40,644 nt of DNA from Tannerellaceae bacterium (GTDB taxonomy: Bacteria > Bacteroidota > Bacteroidia > Bacteroidales > Tannerellaceae). Where the stretch lies: NCBI GenBank assembly GCA_031257015.1, contig JAIRPK010000071.1:1-40644 (forward strand), in the 5' to 3' direction. Under the pieces are notes generated by a model. It was not told the DNA's origin. It did no database searches and saw only the letters and a list, made by a program, of their open reading frames with translations. The translations under genes were made by a program, and so were the position numbers. Shown piece by piece: positions 18,303 through 25,788 of the stretch; position 1 is the stretch's first letter; every line of letters starts with the position of its first letter.

Positions 18303-19731
18303 CCTCCCTATCCTTCCAAACAGCCCATCGCGTTCGGGTTCCGCTAATTCCGCATACTATTTAAATACCCCAAAAAGCATGAGCGCTTCTGCCAAAACAT
18401 TTAAACAGTCTCCTCTTGAGAACCGAGTCAAGAGGGCGTTGACGCGGAATATTTACCGGTTCTCTGTTGGTCTTTTGTGTCTTTTGCTGCCGATTCTGGT
18501 TCCTGCGGTGTTTCTGTCATTTATGATCGGGAAGGAAGAGGGAGGTTCAGCTCTTCCGTTTGCCGTGGATTCGTTGTGCATCGTTAACGATCCGGCAGGG
18601 ACGCTTGATGCTTTTTACGAGGAATTAGCAGCACTAGCAGCAGGAAAGGATACTGTCGTCAACATTATTCATCTTGGAGACTCGCATATTCAGGCGGGCT
18701 ATTTTAGTGGACGGACGATGCGGTTGCTTCATGAACGTTTCGGAAATGCCGGTCGAGGCTGGATAGCACCGCTGAAGATAGGACGGACGAACGAGCCAGA
18801 TGATTATTTTATACGTTCGCTGGTTAAGGATTGGACGGTTGGGCGATGCGTACAGCTGCGTCCGCAATGCGATACGGGTATTGGTGGGATTGGCCTCCGC
18901 ACGGTGTCTCCGTTTGTGAACTTTGATATAGTAATGACACCGCTTCATGGCGCGGGTTATGCGTATAATCAGGTTATCGCTTACCGTGGATTCAGGGCGA
19001 CGCCTCTTCTTCCTGGGGCGGCGATGAACGATTCGGCACGTGTGAATGAGGGGACTTTTAAGGATCTGAAGTTGATGACGGACACGATTAGACTTCCCAG
19101 ACTAACAGATAGCCTTCAGCTCCAGAGTACGCGGCGAAAAGCCGGGACAGACAGCATTTTACCATTCGGAATGTTCGACAATCTTTACTTTGGATTCAGT
19201 TTGACAAATGGACAGCCAGGGATTTTGTATCACTCAATTGGGATAAATGGAGCAATGTTCGTCCATTATACGAGCGATGTTTACGTTCGTCGTCTTGCTC
19301 TTTTGCGTCCGTCGTTGCTTATTGTTTCGCTGGGAACGAACGAGAGCTTCAATCGACGTTTCGACGTGGAGGAGTTTACAGGGCAGGTAGAAGCCTTTGT
19401 TGCACTGATTAAAAAGCATATTCCACAGACGGCAATTCTTCTTGTCACACCACCGGAATGTTTTCGCCGGACTGTCGTGAATAGAAAGCGGGTCTATGTG
19501 CGTAATGAGAATACGGCTAAGATTGCGCGTACGTTAGTTCGTGTTGCAGAGGAGCATGAGCTGGCGTGTTGGGACTTTTTTCTTACAACGGGAGGAAAAG
19601 GCTCGTCCGAAGATTGGTTAAAGGGCAAGTGGATGAGCCGTGACCGCATCCATTTCAACCGTGAAGCTTATTATGAACAAGGTGTATTATTGTTCAAGGC
19701 GCTTATAAACGGGATAAAGGCAGATGATTAA
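18289..19731 (+). CDS. SGNH/GDSL-fold membrane-anchored protein 2
   Basis: A 480-residue protein with a hydrophilic N-terminus, one transmembrane anchor (about 58-80) and an SGNH domain. Block I is Ile-His-Leu-Gly-Asp-Ser-His-Ile-Gln-Ala-Gly with Ser132. Block III is Ser-Leu-Gly-Thr-Asn-Glu. Block V is Asp452-Arg-Ile-His455-Phe-Asn. It is only distantly similar to the SGNH gene before it, so the pair is probably not a recent duplication. The start at 18289 overlaps the previous gene by 14 nt. The ATG at 18379 (residue 31) is a fair alternative because the first 30 residues are low-complexity. The strand composition changes close to this second ATG. It overlaps the MBOAT gene by 8 nt. Confidence 0.87.
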   Translation: MTTTNLPILPNSPSRSGSANSAYYLNTPKSMSASAKTFKQSPLENRVKRALTRNIYRFSVGLLCLLLPILVPAVFLSFMIGKEEGGSALPFAVDSLCIVNDPAGTLDAFYEELAALAAGKDTVVNIIHLGDSHIQAGYFSGRTMRLLHERFGNAGRGWIAPLKIGRTNEPDDYFIRSLVKDWTVGRCVQLRPQCDTGIGGIGLRTVSPFVNFDIVMTPLHGAGYAYNQVIAYRGFRATPLLPGAAMNDSARVNEGTFKDLKLMTDTIRLPRLTDSLQLQSTRRKAGTDSILPFGMFDNLYFGFSLTNGQPGILYHSIGINGAMFVHYTSDVYVRRLALLRPSLLIVSLGTNESFNRRFDVEEFTGQVEAFVALIKKHIPQTAILLVTPPECFRRTVVNRKRVYVRNENTAKIARTLVRVAEEHELACWDFFLTTGGKGSSEDWLKGKWMSRDRIHFNREAYYEQGVLLFKALINGIKADD

Positions 19732-21241
19732 CAAAGCGCTTGATTTGTTGGCTTACCATCCAGAGGAGCCAATGCTTTTCAGCAGTGGACTGTTCTTTTT
19801 CCTTTTTGCTGCCTTCATGGTTTTATACACAGGGTTGCGGAAGTATCCTTTGGCGCGTATAATATATGTGTCAGCGTTCTCGCTTTTCTTTTATTATAAG
19901 AGTAGCGGGCTGTGCTTTTTACTGTTGTTGTTCACAGCTACGATTGATTTTTGTATAGGCGCCGGATTGAAAAAGTTTAGCTCCTCAGCAGGACGTCGAT
20001 GGCTTGTGGTGTTAAGTTTAACGTGTAACCTGGGCATGTTGGGATACTTTAAGTATTATAATTTTCTTCTGGATATTCTTTTTAGTTTATGGAGCGAGAT
20101 AGCCTACCTTTGGGGAATGTCCGGGATGGTAAGAGAGACGGCTCATTTCGATATATTTCTGCCGGTAGGGATCTCTTTTTTTACCTTTCAATCGCTTAGT
20201 TATGTCATAGATATTTATCGGAGAAGAGTAGAGCCGGTTAGAAGTTGGATAGATTATGTGTTTTATGTGTCGTTTTTTCCACAACTTGTAGCCGGCCCGA
20301 TTATTCGTGCGCGGGATTTTATTCCACAGATATACAAAACTCCGGCGGTCAGTCGCGAGCAGTTCGGTGAAGGCTTGTTTCTTATCATTTGCGGACTGCT
20401 GAAGAAGTGTGTAATATCGGATTACATCAGCCTCAATTTCGTTGACCGTGTTTTTGATGAGCCATTGCTATATACGGGAGTAGAGAATCTGCTAGGAGTG
20501 TATGGCTATGCGCTTCAGATTTACTGCGACTTTTCTGGTTATTCCGATATGGCGATTGGAATAGCGCTCTTGCTGGGCTTTCATTTCAATATCAATTTCG
20601 ATTCTCCGTACCAATCGGCGACAATAACGGAATTTTGGCGTCGATGGCATATTTCACTATCTTCTTGGCTGAAAGATTATTTGTACATATCTCTTGGTGG
20701 CAATCGTCATGGGAAGCTTCTAATGTATATAAATCTGTTGCTTACGATGTTGCTGGGTGGTTTGTGGCATGGCGCTTCGTTACGTTTTATCCTATGGGGA
20801 GGGATTCACGGTCTGTCGCTAGTTATACATAAATATGTTATGGGGCAGTTCGCGAGCTTTCGGGCAGTCACTGGGCGAGAGATGTCTTCACGTTGGCATC
20901 GTGCGGCAGGAATAGTTTTCACGTTTCATATCGTCTGTTTTGGCTGGATATTCTTTCGAGCGCCATCTTTGGAAGCGGTAGTGGATATGTTGCATCAAAT
21001 TGCATGGCATTTCCATCCGGAAGTTTTGGTTCAGTTCGTTAGAGGGTATCCAGCAGTTTTTGCATTGATGGTAGCGGGTTATTTATCTCATTTTATGCCC
21101 CAAGTCGTGGATGCTTTTCTGCGCAAGGCGCTAACATATTCACCGCTGATTTTGCAGGCGTCAATCTTGGTGATTGTCATTTTCATTATTATTCAGATTA
21201 AGAGTGCGGGCGTACAACCATTTATATATTTCCAATTTTGA
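19724..21241 (+). CDS. MBOAT-family membrane-bound O-acyltransferase (AlgI/DltB type)
   Basis: A 505-residue polytopic membrane protein with about ten or more hydrophobic segments. It contains the MBOAT hallmarks: Tyr-Phe-Lys-Tyr-Tyr-Asn-Phe near residue 109, Leu-Pro-Val-Gly-Ile-Ser-Phe-Phe-Thr-Phe-Gln, Phe-Pro-Gln-Leu-Val-Ala-Gly-Pro-Ile, Tyr-Cys-Asp-Phe-Ser-Gly-Tyr-Ser-Asp, Phe-Trp-Arg-Arg-Trp-His-Ile-Ser-Leu-Ser-Ser-Trp and Gly-Gly-Leu-Trp-His-Gly-Ala with the catalytic His at about residue 349. AlgI-type enzymes pass acyl groups, usually acetyl, across the inner membrane to SGNH partners. This is the last gene of the operon. The length is normal for the family. Confidence 0.95.
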   Translation: MINKALDLLAYHPEEPMLFSSGLFFFLFAAFMVLYTGLRKYPLARIIYVSAFSLFFYYKSSGLCFLLLLFTATIDFCIGAGLKKFSSSAGRRWLVVLSLTCNLGMLGYFKYYNFLLDILFSLWSEIAYLWGMSGMVRETAHFDIFLPVGISFFTFQSLSYVIDIYRRRVEPVRSWIDYVFYVSFFPQLVAGPIIRARDFIPQIYKTPAVSREQFGEGLFLIICGLLKKCVISDYISLNFVDRVFDEPLLYTGVENLLGVYGYALQIYCDFSGYSDMAIGIALLLGFHFNINFDSPYQSATITEFWRRWHISLSSWLKDYLYISLGGNRHGKLLMYINLLLTMLLGGLWHGASLRFILWGGIHGLSLVIHKYVMGQFASFRAVTGREMSSRWHRAAGIVFTFHIVCFGWIFFRAPSLEAVVDMLHQIAWHFHPEVLVQFVRGYPAVFALMVAGYLSHFMPQVVDAFLRKALTYSPLILQASILVIVIFIIIQIKSAGVQPFIYFQF

Positions 21242-21271
21242 AATTCTGACATTCGGTGTAGACATAAAAAA

Positions 21272-21302
21272 GCGCAAGGCTAGTTTCCCAACTCACCTTG
21301 CG
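21272..21302. terminator. Hairpin after the MBOAT gene, likely terminator
   Basis: GCAAGG (21274-21279) pairs with CCTTGC (21296-21301), and the loop adds AGTT/AACT. A run of A precedes the stem, so on the minus strand it has a U-tail. On the plus strand it has no U-run, which makes its use by the operon uncertain. Confidence 0.45.
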
Positions 21303-21829
21303 GCATCAAAATCAACTTAACTATAAAAATATATTGTTGCAAAGATAAGGCAAACAAATTGGAACTGCAAGCCTTATTTGACATTTGCAGGCGAGGGAAA
21401 CATACAGGATTAGATGATTTTAGACTAGCTAGAATCAAGCTAAATGTTTATTGCGGAGGGATTTCTTGTTCTAATAAAACACAAAAACAGTTGCACTACT
21501 GTTTAGAAGGACGCTTTTTTATAGCCTGCCTCAGTCGAATAACCGGAGATGACGAAACTCTGGGATCCATTTGTTTTTGAGGACGTGTTGCATCGAGTGT
21601 AAATTGGGGTTCTCTTTTTTATAGTCTTCCTTCGCCGCGCAAGAAGCATTGTTCTTCTATTGGCTCACATAGAAACCGTTTTGTTCCCGTCTCATTCCGC
21701 CCCACCAGATGAATATTTCCAACCATTCCACCTTGCATATGTATTAATGTATAATACAGACAAAGTCTTTATTATAACATTTATGAAGCATAAGGGCATC
21801 GGATTTCCAAGCTTTTGCAAGCTTGCTAT
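21303..21829. other. Intergenic stretch of about 530 nt, no gene called
   Basis: AT-rich sequence. A 73-codon frame (21359-21580) shows no known motif, signal peptide or start context. I see no RNA gene. Confidence 0.45.
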
Positions 21830-21831
21830 AA

Positions 21832-22252
21832 GTTAAAAACACGTTTGTCGTGAAAAAGTATGTATCTCATAAGTTAAAATACGTGTTTAATGAGCTTTTG
21901 TATGTGTACGATGAATCGGAAAACATATTTGATAAACTTAAAAATATACAACTTGGCAAAACGTACGATGATATGGCGATATGGATTACGAAGCTGAAGA
22001 AACGAAGGAGCTGAATATCGCTTTGTGACACGAACTTGTAAAAGATAGACATGTTCAGGCATTTTATTTCGGAGGATGATACAAAATGAAGAAGGTAAAA
22101 GCTGTTGTTGAACGGCAGATTGAACACGATACTTGCAACAAAAACTTCCAGTCGTAATTGTGATTTACGATTACAGCGATTTTGACTGCGCCGATTGTTT
22201 AACTTTAACGGTTACAACAGAAAAAGGAATTAAGGAGAAGAGGTATGTGTAG
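21832..22252 (+). pseudogene. Probable remnants of two or three small genes
   Basis: Protein-like pieces occur in shifted frames on the plus strand. 21832-22014 encodes 60 residues without an ATG (Tyr-Val-Tyr-Asp-Glu-Ser-Glu-Asn, then Gly-Lys-Thr-Tyr-Asp-Asp-Met-Ala-Ile-Trp). 22086-22157 starts with Met-Lys-Lys-Val-Lys-Ala-Val-Val-Glu-Arg, like the start of some HicB-type antitoxins, but stops after 23 codons. 22145-22252, in another frame, encodes Leu-Pro-Val-Val-Ile-Val-Ile-Tyr-Asp-Tyr-Ser-Asp-Phe-Asp-Cys and ends with a stop. A shift at the A-run near 22140 would join the last two. This is weak evidence and the fragments could be chance. Confidence 0.25.
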
Positions 22253-22396
22253 TAATCCAATTAAAAAAACGAATTACAAAACAGATTAAGGCGTTAATAG
22301 TCGTAATTATGAATTGACCATTCGCACTTGAATTTCCACTACCAAATTCAACAGTCAGATTAGCCTCTAGCAATACGCTTCTTAACCTTTTTGCGA

Positions 22397-22427
22397 TTTG
22401 TTCAAAACGAAAAACAGCATACCTTTA
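22397..22427 (+). promoter_or_regulatory. Promoter of the ECF sigma-factor gene
   Basis: TTTG (22397-22400), a 19-nt spacer and TACCTTTA (22420-22427) match the Bacteroidetes housekeeping promoter at 7/8 of the -7 element. The inferred start point is near 22434, giving a leader of about 50 nt. Confidence 0.6.
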
Positions 22428-22482
22428 CGGGCGCTTTGTTGTTCTAAATCTTAATGAGCCGGACAATTATGATGATTATTCA

Positions 22483-23040
22483 ATGAAAAACGAACGTACA
22501 TATATCTATAAACTTCTACGAGCGCTGGCAAGCGACAATTCCGAACAGGCGCTTAAATCATTATTTCTTGCTTATTCCGATTCTGTTTTGAGGTATGCGC
22601 GTCTTTACGTCAAATCATTTGAGACGGCTGAAGAACTGGTCGCCGACGTCTTTCTTTCCGTATGGGAACAGCGGGCGACTGCGGCCGGAATCCTTGACTT
22701 TGATGCCTATCTGTTTACAATTGCAAAATTTAAGATTATGAATCATCTCCGGGAAAAGCGTCCGGAGGAGATCGACCTGGACGATGTCTCGATGAATCTT
22801 TTCGCTTGTACGGTGACAACGCCGGAGGATGAATTTATATCGAACGAACTCATGGAAGCTGCCAACCGCGCTGTTGAGAAGCTTCCTCCAAAGGCGAAGC
22901 TGGCCTTTAAGCTTGTCCGTGAGGATGGGCTGAAGTATAAAGAGGCCGCGGCATGTATGGGTATCTCAATCAAAACGCTGGAAGGGCATCTCACGGCGGC
23001 GATGAAGGCAATAGCACAGACGCTGGGCGTCCGCCGATAG
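22483..23040 (+). CDS. ECF-type RNA polymerase sigma-70 factor
   Basis: A 185-residue sigma factor with only regions 2 and 4. Region 2 runs from about 22 to 95 (Tyr-Ala-Arg-Leu-Tyr-Val-Lys-Ser...Ala-Glu-Glu-Leu-Val-Ala-Asp-Val-Phe-Leu-Ser-Val-Trp) and carries the Ala-Lys-Phe-Lys-Ile-Met-Asn-His core- and DNA-binding helix. Region 4 (about 125-182) has Leu-Pro-Pro-Lys-Ala-Lys, then Tyr-Lys-Glu-Ala-Ala-Ala-Cys-Met-Gly-Ile-Ser as recognition helix-turn-helix. This is the subfamily that in Bacteroidetes normally pairs with a FecR-like anti-sigma gene and a SusC/D locus. Here neither follows; the next gene is a nucleotidyltransferase with its own promoter. It is therefore an orphan, and its target genes are unknown. 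Confidence 0.93.
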   Translation: MKNERTYIYKLLRALASDNSEQALKSLFLAYSDSVLRYARLYVKSFETAEELVADVFLSVWEQRATAAGILDFDAYLFTIAKFKIMNHLREKRPEEIDLDDVSMNLFACTVTTPEDEFISNELMEAANRAVEKLPPKAKLAFKLVREDGLKYKEAAACMGISIKTLEGHLTAAMKAIAQTLGVRR

Positions 23041-23167
23041 AAGTGGAGAGTTCGAGAAAAACGTCGCCACCGTCTGCCCTTCTTCCAGAAAACGATGGAG
23101 TGAGGAATGATTCCATATCTCCAGCCGCCGAGTATTTACGGAAAAAACTGATTTGCGCCACAGGCCT

Positions 23168-23201
23168 TTAATGCGGAAAAGACCTATCTTTGCCGCATTA
23201 A
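23168..23201 (+). promoter_or_regulatory. Promoter with flanking 9-bp inverted repeat upstream of the nucleotidyltransferase gene
   Basis: TATCTTTG (23185-23192) is a perfect -7 element. It is framed by a perfect inverted repeat, TTAATGCGG (23168-23176) and CCGCATTAA (23193-23201), so the palindrome straddles the -7 box and the expected start point. It may be an operator or a hairpin at the very 5' end of the mRNA. No TTG lies at the usual -33 spacing. Confidence 0.5.
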
Positions 23202-23220
23202 CACCATATAATAATTACGT

Positions 23221-24129
23221 ATGAAACCAACATTATTTATCCTTGCTGCCGGAATAGGCAGCCGCTATGGAGGGCTGAAACAATTGGACGGCGTCGGCCC
23301 TAACGGCGAAACAATTATGGATTATTCTATTTACGACGCTATTCGGGGAGGATTCGGAAAACTGGTCTTTGTTATCCGTAAAAGTTTCGAAGATGATTTC
23401 CGGCGTATCATTGTCTCAAAATACGAGAAACATATCCAGGTCGAAGTCGTCTTCCAGGAGCTGGACTGCCTGCCGGAGGGATTCAGTCTGCCTGCCGGCA
23501 GGGAAAAGCCGTGGGGAACGAATCACGCCGTGCTTATGGGAAAGGATGTGATTCGCGAACCATTTGCGGTTATTAATGCCGACGATTTCTATGGTCGGGA
23601 AAGTTTTGCCGCTGTCGGACGCTTCCTCGAAAACCTGGACGGAACCGGCAATCAATACTGCATGGTGGGCTTCCGCGTCGGCAATACGCTTAGTGAAAGC
23701 GGAGCCGTGGCACGTGGCGTTTGCGAAACAAATGTTGACGGGTTCCTGACTGGCGTCGTCGAACGTACTGGCGTCGAACGCATTGACGGGAAGATTCAGT
23801 TTAAGGACGAAGCGAACCGGACCGTTGTCCTCGACGAAAACACACCTGTGTCAATGAACATCTGGGGATTTACGCCTGATTATTTTAAATATTCGGAAGA
23901 CTTCTTTATAGATTTCCTCCGCCAAAATGCAGGAAACCTCAAAAGCGAGTATTTTATACCACTGATGGTCAACGAACTCATCACTAGGGGGAAGGCCAGC
24001 GTGAAAGTTCTGGATACAACCTCGCAATGGTTCGGTGTAACATATTCGACAGACCGGCCTGGCGTCGTTGAGAAGCTTCAGGCCCTTGCTGAAGCTGGAG
24101 AGTATCCGCCAACATTGTTTAATAATTAA
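23221..24129 (+). CDS. Sugar-phosphate nucleotidyltransferase-like protein
   Basis: A 302-residue cytoplasmic protein of the GT-A-like nucleotidyltransferase fold. The nucleotide-binding start is Leu-Ala-Ala-Gly-Ile-Gly-Ser-Arg-Tyr-Gly-Gly-Leu-Lys-Gln (residues 8-21). The metal-binding Ile-Asn-Ala-Asp-Asp-Phe-Tyr-Gly falls near 118-125. Pro-Trp-Gly-Thr-Asn-His-Ala-Val at about 96 is the usual base/sugar contact loop. Family members activate a sugar 1-phosphate with an NTP. The substrate here is not determinable, and no kinase or epimerase partner is adjacent. It is the first gene of a run with cyclophilin, miaA and kdsA, with short gaps that suggest cotranscription. Confidence 0.85.
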   Translation: MKPTLFILAAGIGSRYGGLKQLDGVGPNGETIMDYSIYDAIRGGFGKLVFVIRKSFEDDFRRIIVSKYEKHIQVEVVFQELDCLPEGFSLPAGREKPWGTNHAVLMGKDVIREPFAVINADDFYGRESFAAVGRFLENLDGTGNQYCMVGFRVGNTLSESGAVARGVCETNVDGFLTGVVERTGVERIDGKIQFKDEANRTVVLDENTPVSMNIWGFTPDYFKYSEDFFIDFLRQNAGNLKSEYFIPLMVNELITRGKASVKVLDTTSQWFGVTYSTDRPGVVEKLQALAEAGEYPPTLFNN

Positions 24130-24166
24130 TGTGTAACAATCAATTAATATTTAAAGAAAGCAAATC

Positions 24167-24835
24167 ATGAGACAAATTATTTTTAGAAGCATCCTCAGCG
24201 TGATGCTGTTCACCCTCATAATTTCCTGCCAGGCACAGGGCACAATAGTTCTGATAGAAACGAACATGGGAAAAATCAAAGTGAGACTGTTTGATGACAC
24301 CCCGCAGCATCGCGATAACTTCATCCAGCTTGTTCGCGAACACAAATACGATGGCCTCCTCTTTCACCGGGTCATCAAGCAGTTTATGATTCAAGCAGGA
24401 GACATAAACTCGAAAGATGCCCCGGCAGACAAGCATCTTGGCGACGGCGACCTGGGCTATACCATCCCCGCTGAAATTGTTTACCCGAAGCATTTCCATA
24501 AACGCGGTATGCTTTGCGCTGCACGAACGGGCGACGAGGTTAACCCGCAACGGGCATCTTCGGCTTCGCAGTTTTATATCGTTACAGGCAAATATTTTAC
24601 AGACGGCGAACTGAATAAGATGGAAAAGGCCTCCGGAAAGACTTTCACCGAAGAGCAGCGAACAGCCTATAAACTCGAAGGGGGCACGCCTCACCTTGAC
24701 GGAAGCTACACAGTCTTCGGAGAGGTTGTGGACGGGATGAAAGTAGTGGACAAAATTCAGGAAACGCCAACCAACTCCGCTGACAGGCCTACCAAAGACG
24801 TCATCATCAAGTCAATGAAAATAGTTAAGAAATAA
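24167..24835 (+). CDS. Cyclophilin-type peptidyl-prolyl isomerase, predicted lipoprotein
   Basis: A 222-residue protein with a lipoprotein signal ending Leu-Ile-Ile-Ser-Cys (Cys21), so it is probably anchored in the envelope facing the periplasm. The cyclophilin domain fills the rest: Leu-Phe-His-Arg-Val-Ile-Lys-Gln-Phe-Met-Ile-Gln-Ala-Gly-Asp supplies the catalytic Arg and Gln. Ala-Ser-Ser-Ala-Ser-Gln-Phe-Tyr-Ile-Val-Thr-Gly and His-Leu-Asp-Gly-Ser-Tyr-Thr-Val-Phe-Gly-Glu-Val complete the active-site cleft. An insertion of about 30 residues (Lys-Tyr-Phe-Thr-Asp-Gly-Glu...Thr-Ala-Tyr-Lys-Leu) between these motifs is common in Bacteroidales cyclophilins. It should help fold exported proteins. 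37 nt after the nucleotidyltransferase gene. Confidence 0.94.
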   Translation: MRQIIFRSILSVMLFTLIISCQAQGTIVLIETNMGKIKVRLFDDTPQHRDNFIQLVREHKYDGLLFHRVIKQFMIQAGDINSKDAPADKHLGDGDLGYTIPAEIVYPKHFHKRGMLCAARTGDEVNPQRASSASQFYIVTGKYFTDGELNKMEKASGKTFTEEQRTAYKLEGGTPHLDGSYTVFGEVVDGMKVVDKIQETPTNSADRPTKDVIIKSMKIVKK

Positions 24836-24867
24836 TCCCCGCTGAAGCCACCTTCCTCGTCCCCTCC

Positions 24868-25788
24868 ATGCAAATGATTACCATTTTAGGCCCGACCGCC
24901 TCAGGCAAGACCTCTCTTGCCGTGGCGACGGCCTGCGCCATTAACGCTGAAATTATCAGTGCAGACTCAAGGCAAGTCTATCGACGGATGGACATCGGGA
25001 CAGGAAAGGATCTGGCCGAATATGCCGTGAACGGCAGCATCGTCCCCCATCATCTGATTAATATCTGCGAGCCGGGCGAAAAATATAACCTGTTCCGCTT
25101 CCAGCACGATTTCCATACTGCTTATGACAACATTCGCAGTCGGGGCAAACGCCCTGTGCTGTGCGGCGGCTCCGGTCTTTATCTGGAAGCGGCGCTCAAA
25201 GGATACAGTCTCCCCGAAGTCCCGGCCAACCACTCCTTGCGGGAAGAACTGAAAGGGAAAACCATCTCAGAACTTGCGGACATCCTCTCCACATACAAGA
25301 CGCCGCACAATACGACCGATGTGGACACGCCGCAGCGAGCCATTCGCGCTATCGAAATAGAGGAGTACATAAAAGCTCGTCCGACAGCCAGCCAGGACTA
25401 CCCTCCAACACCATCAATCGTCATCGGCATTCAAATCGACCGGGAACAGAGGCGCCAGCGAATCGGGCAACGCCTGCGCGAACGCCTTGAGGCAGGAATG
25501 GTCGATGAAGCACGCCGTTTGATGGATTCCGGCCTGACTGCCGACGACCTTATATATTATGGACTGGAATACAAGTTCCTGGCCCTGCATATTACCAACC
25601 GAATCAGCTTGGCGGAAATGACCGTACAGCTGGAAACGGCCATCTGCCAGTTTGCCAAGCGACAAATGACCTGGTTCAGGGGCATGGAGCGCCGCGGCAT
25701 CCCGATCAGATGGCTGGACGCCCTCCTGCCGCTGGAGGATAAAGTGAGAATTATTCAAAATATCTTAAAACAAACAAATCATGATTAA
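24868..25788 (+). CDS. miaA: tRNA dimethylallyltransferase
   Basis: A 306-residue enzyme that adds a dimethylallyl group to N6 of A37 in tRNAs reading U-starting codons. The P-loop is Gly-Pro-Thr-Ala-Ser-Gly-Lys-Thr (8-15). Ser-Ala-Asp-Ser-Arg-Gln-Val-Tyr follows at about 30-37 and Gly-Gly-Ser-Gly-Leu-Tyr at about 99-104. Asp-x-x-Thr-Pro-Gln-Arg-Ala-Ile-Arg-Ala-Ile-Glu (about 151-163) and Gln-Phe-Ala-Lys-Arg-Gln-Met-Thr-Trp-Phe-Arg near the C-terminus are MiaA hallmarks. The length is normal. The end overlaps the kdsA start by 8 nt. Start chosen at the ATG six codons before the P-loop strand; Met-Gln-Met offers a second ATG two codons in. Confidence 0.96.
   Translation: MQMITILGPTASGKTSLAVATACAINAEIISADSRQVYRRMDIGTGKDLAEYAVNGSIVPHHLINICEPGEKYNLFRFQHDFHTAYDNIRSRGKRPVLCGGSGLYLEAALKGYSLPEVPANHSLREELKGKTISELADILSTYKTPHNTTDVDTPQRAIRAIEIEEYIKARPTASQDYPPTPSIVIGIQIDREQRRQRIGQRLRERLEAGMVDEARRLMDSGLTADDLIYYGLEYKFLALHITNRISLAEMTVQLETAICQFAKRQMTWFRGMERRGIPIRWLDALLPLEDKVRIIQNILKQTNHD

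Noticed and set aside
21359..21580. A 73-codon frame after the MBOAT gene
   Set aside because: Starts just after a hairpin with no promoter and resembles no family.
21867..22127. An 86-codon minus-strand frame, very Phe/Ser-rich
   Set aside because: It is the antisense of the protein-like plus-strand fragments and has the composition expected of AT-rich antisense.
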